From the NCBI GenBank assembly GCA_030248225.1, contig JASANE010030215.1:1-64000 (forward strand): a stretch of DNA of 64,000 bases, written 5' to 3'. Under the pieces are notes generated by a model, which saw only the letters and a program-made list of their open reading frames with translations, made no database searches and was not told the origin of the DNA. Positions 62,859 to 64,000 of this stretch are shown piece by piece (positions within the stretch are counted from its first letter, which is position 1; every line of letters starts with the position of its first letter). The translations under genes were made by a program, and so were the position numbers. The stretch is from Trileptium ribeirensis (taxonomy: Eukaryota > Nematoda > Enoplea > Enoplida > Thoracostomopsidae).

Positions 62859-63831
62859 TTAAGAACAGCAGTTTTACCCACACATGATTTGCAACGCTCA
62901 AATTCAACAATTACGGCGCAAATATTAAATCCACCAGTAAAGAAAGTTATTTTATGCTGGTTAAATTTTTGCATTGTGTCTATTCTCATACTACTTTGTC
63001 TAAAACTTTACAAATGCAAAAAAGTACCATAATGAGTCGCTCATTTCGAGTAATTTGAACAACACCAATATCTGGTATAATACAATTTAACCATCACTGT
63101 TGCATTGACTGAGGTCCCCTTGAGTGGGTGACCCTTCGCTTTTGGTATATGTGGTTCTAACCACGGAACAGTATCATACAGAAGTCCTACTTCGTATGGC
63201 GGCCGTGACTGCGTGGTTTAGCCCGCTGTAATCAACCAGATTGTAGCAAATTCTGCGTCATGAAAGTTTTCTTCGGTTTTAGTATTTTTGCCACAAAATT
63301 ATTGCATTGCCTCCTTTTTTCCTAGCGCGTATAGCACGTTGTGCCGTAGATGCTGCAATTTTATTGCAAACAGTACCTTATCTTTCTTTTTGGCGTATCC
63401 ATCGATGCTAATTTTAATTCCAAGAACATTGTTGTATCACTTTTAGTAGAAAATATCTGTCAGTCTAGCACAAAAATTCTGTGCGGTAACTTGTTTTTCG
63501 CCTGCGGAGCTTGGCTTACTATTTAGGTTTGTTTGATAGATTTAAACATGCTGTTGCTTCGATGTGTAACCAACGTTATAAGTTCACTCCATTTTCTGAT
63601 TTTACGAGAAAACACAAGTTTAAACAAATTTACAGTGTAAAAAAAGTTTTATATTTAAGCGGGTTAATATGGAATCCAATGGCCTTTCGACACCGAGTGC
63701 CTATCGATACTGTGTACTGAAAAGTCATCTAAACTATTATAGTACAGCGTCTGACCCATACAGTGTCAAGGTGAATAATTTTTTCTTTAACGAGATAATA
63801 CTTTGGCATAGCACATAATGTTGAGCAACGG
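62859..63831. other. Intergenic
   Basis: No gene supported. The frame at 62784-63032 overlaps the tandem repeat and ends in a hydrophobic stretch (FCIVSILILLCLKLYKCKK) that could be chance in AT-rich DNA. Confidence 0.4.
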
Positions 63832-64000
63832 ATGTATTTGAAGTTTAACAAGATACTATGTTATCATACCAATCGAGTTGAAAGTAAATATTCGCTCCGC
63901 CGACGACGAAAGGCAAGTCGTCAGCTCAACAGCTGGCCAACCGCCAATGTACAGCTGATTGCCAAGATGCTTCTCCCACTACGATACGAATTTCATTTTG
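63832..64000 (+). CDS. Open frame running off the window edge
   Basis: From ATG at 63832 the frame is open for 56 codons to the last base. Its 3' half is clearly richer in GC than the preceding kilobase and encodes a basic stretch, SLRRRRKASRQLNSWPTANV. No domain is recognised. It may be the first part of an exon or mere chance; evidence is limited to composition and an open frame. Confidence 0.2.
   Translation, partial: MYLKFNKILCYHTNRVESKYSLRRRRKASRQLNSWPTANVQLIAKMLLPLRYEFHF

Overview
This is a gene-poor, AT-rich stretch of an animal (invertebrate metazoan) nuclear genome. The signs are GT-AG introns of a few hundred bases, many small terminal-inverted-repeat elements and hairpin elements, 3' ends of non-LTR retrotransposons with short-repeat tails, and several satellite-like tandem arrays. 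The species cannot be fixed from the sequence. No bacterial operon, CRISPR array, rRNA or convincing tRNA gene was seen.

Layout. 1-7835 is one satellite block. It is a nearly perfect 120-bp array to about 3834, an orientation switch near 3835-3885, then the same unit on the other strand, increasingly corrupted until it is barely recognisable. 7836-38370 is intergenic, with TIR elements (8222-8607, 21212-21326, 25552-25860, 30092-30600, 31986-32276), tandem arrays (12010-12485, 22451-22950, 23356-24070), hairpins and dispersed repeats. 38371-38698 is a large inverted repeat just upstream of the only gene that can be reconstructed.

39039-43355 (+) is a nine-exon gene for a KIAA1958-like, DUF3504/Crypton-type tyrosine-recombinase-derived protein of about 531 residues. 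All splice phases chain without a break. The core keeps five of the six classical catalytic positions, but the HxxR arginine is lysine. Exon 2 and its downstream intron are tandemly duplicated (39536-40130). Likely polyadenylation signals lie near 44304-44364.

43400-64000 is again repeat-rich: a decayed tandem array interrupted by an insertion (44700-45390), three TIR elements packed end to end with an identical 7-bp spacer (47349-47814), a 118-bp satellite (48454-49265), an exon-like tandem duplication (51391-51783), TTAA-flanked MITEs (53614-53826, 54512-54742), a 520-bp MITE (54821-55339), a dispersed TAATTAG-rich family (55680-56420), a dead non-LTR reverse-transcriptase remnant (58862-59567), and a 24-bp tandem array (62717-62858). 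An open frame runs off the right edge (63832-64000).

Confidence is high for the satellites, the TIR/hairpin structures and the exon chain; moderate for family assignments; low for any other coding claim.
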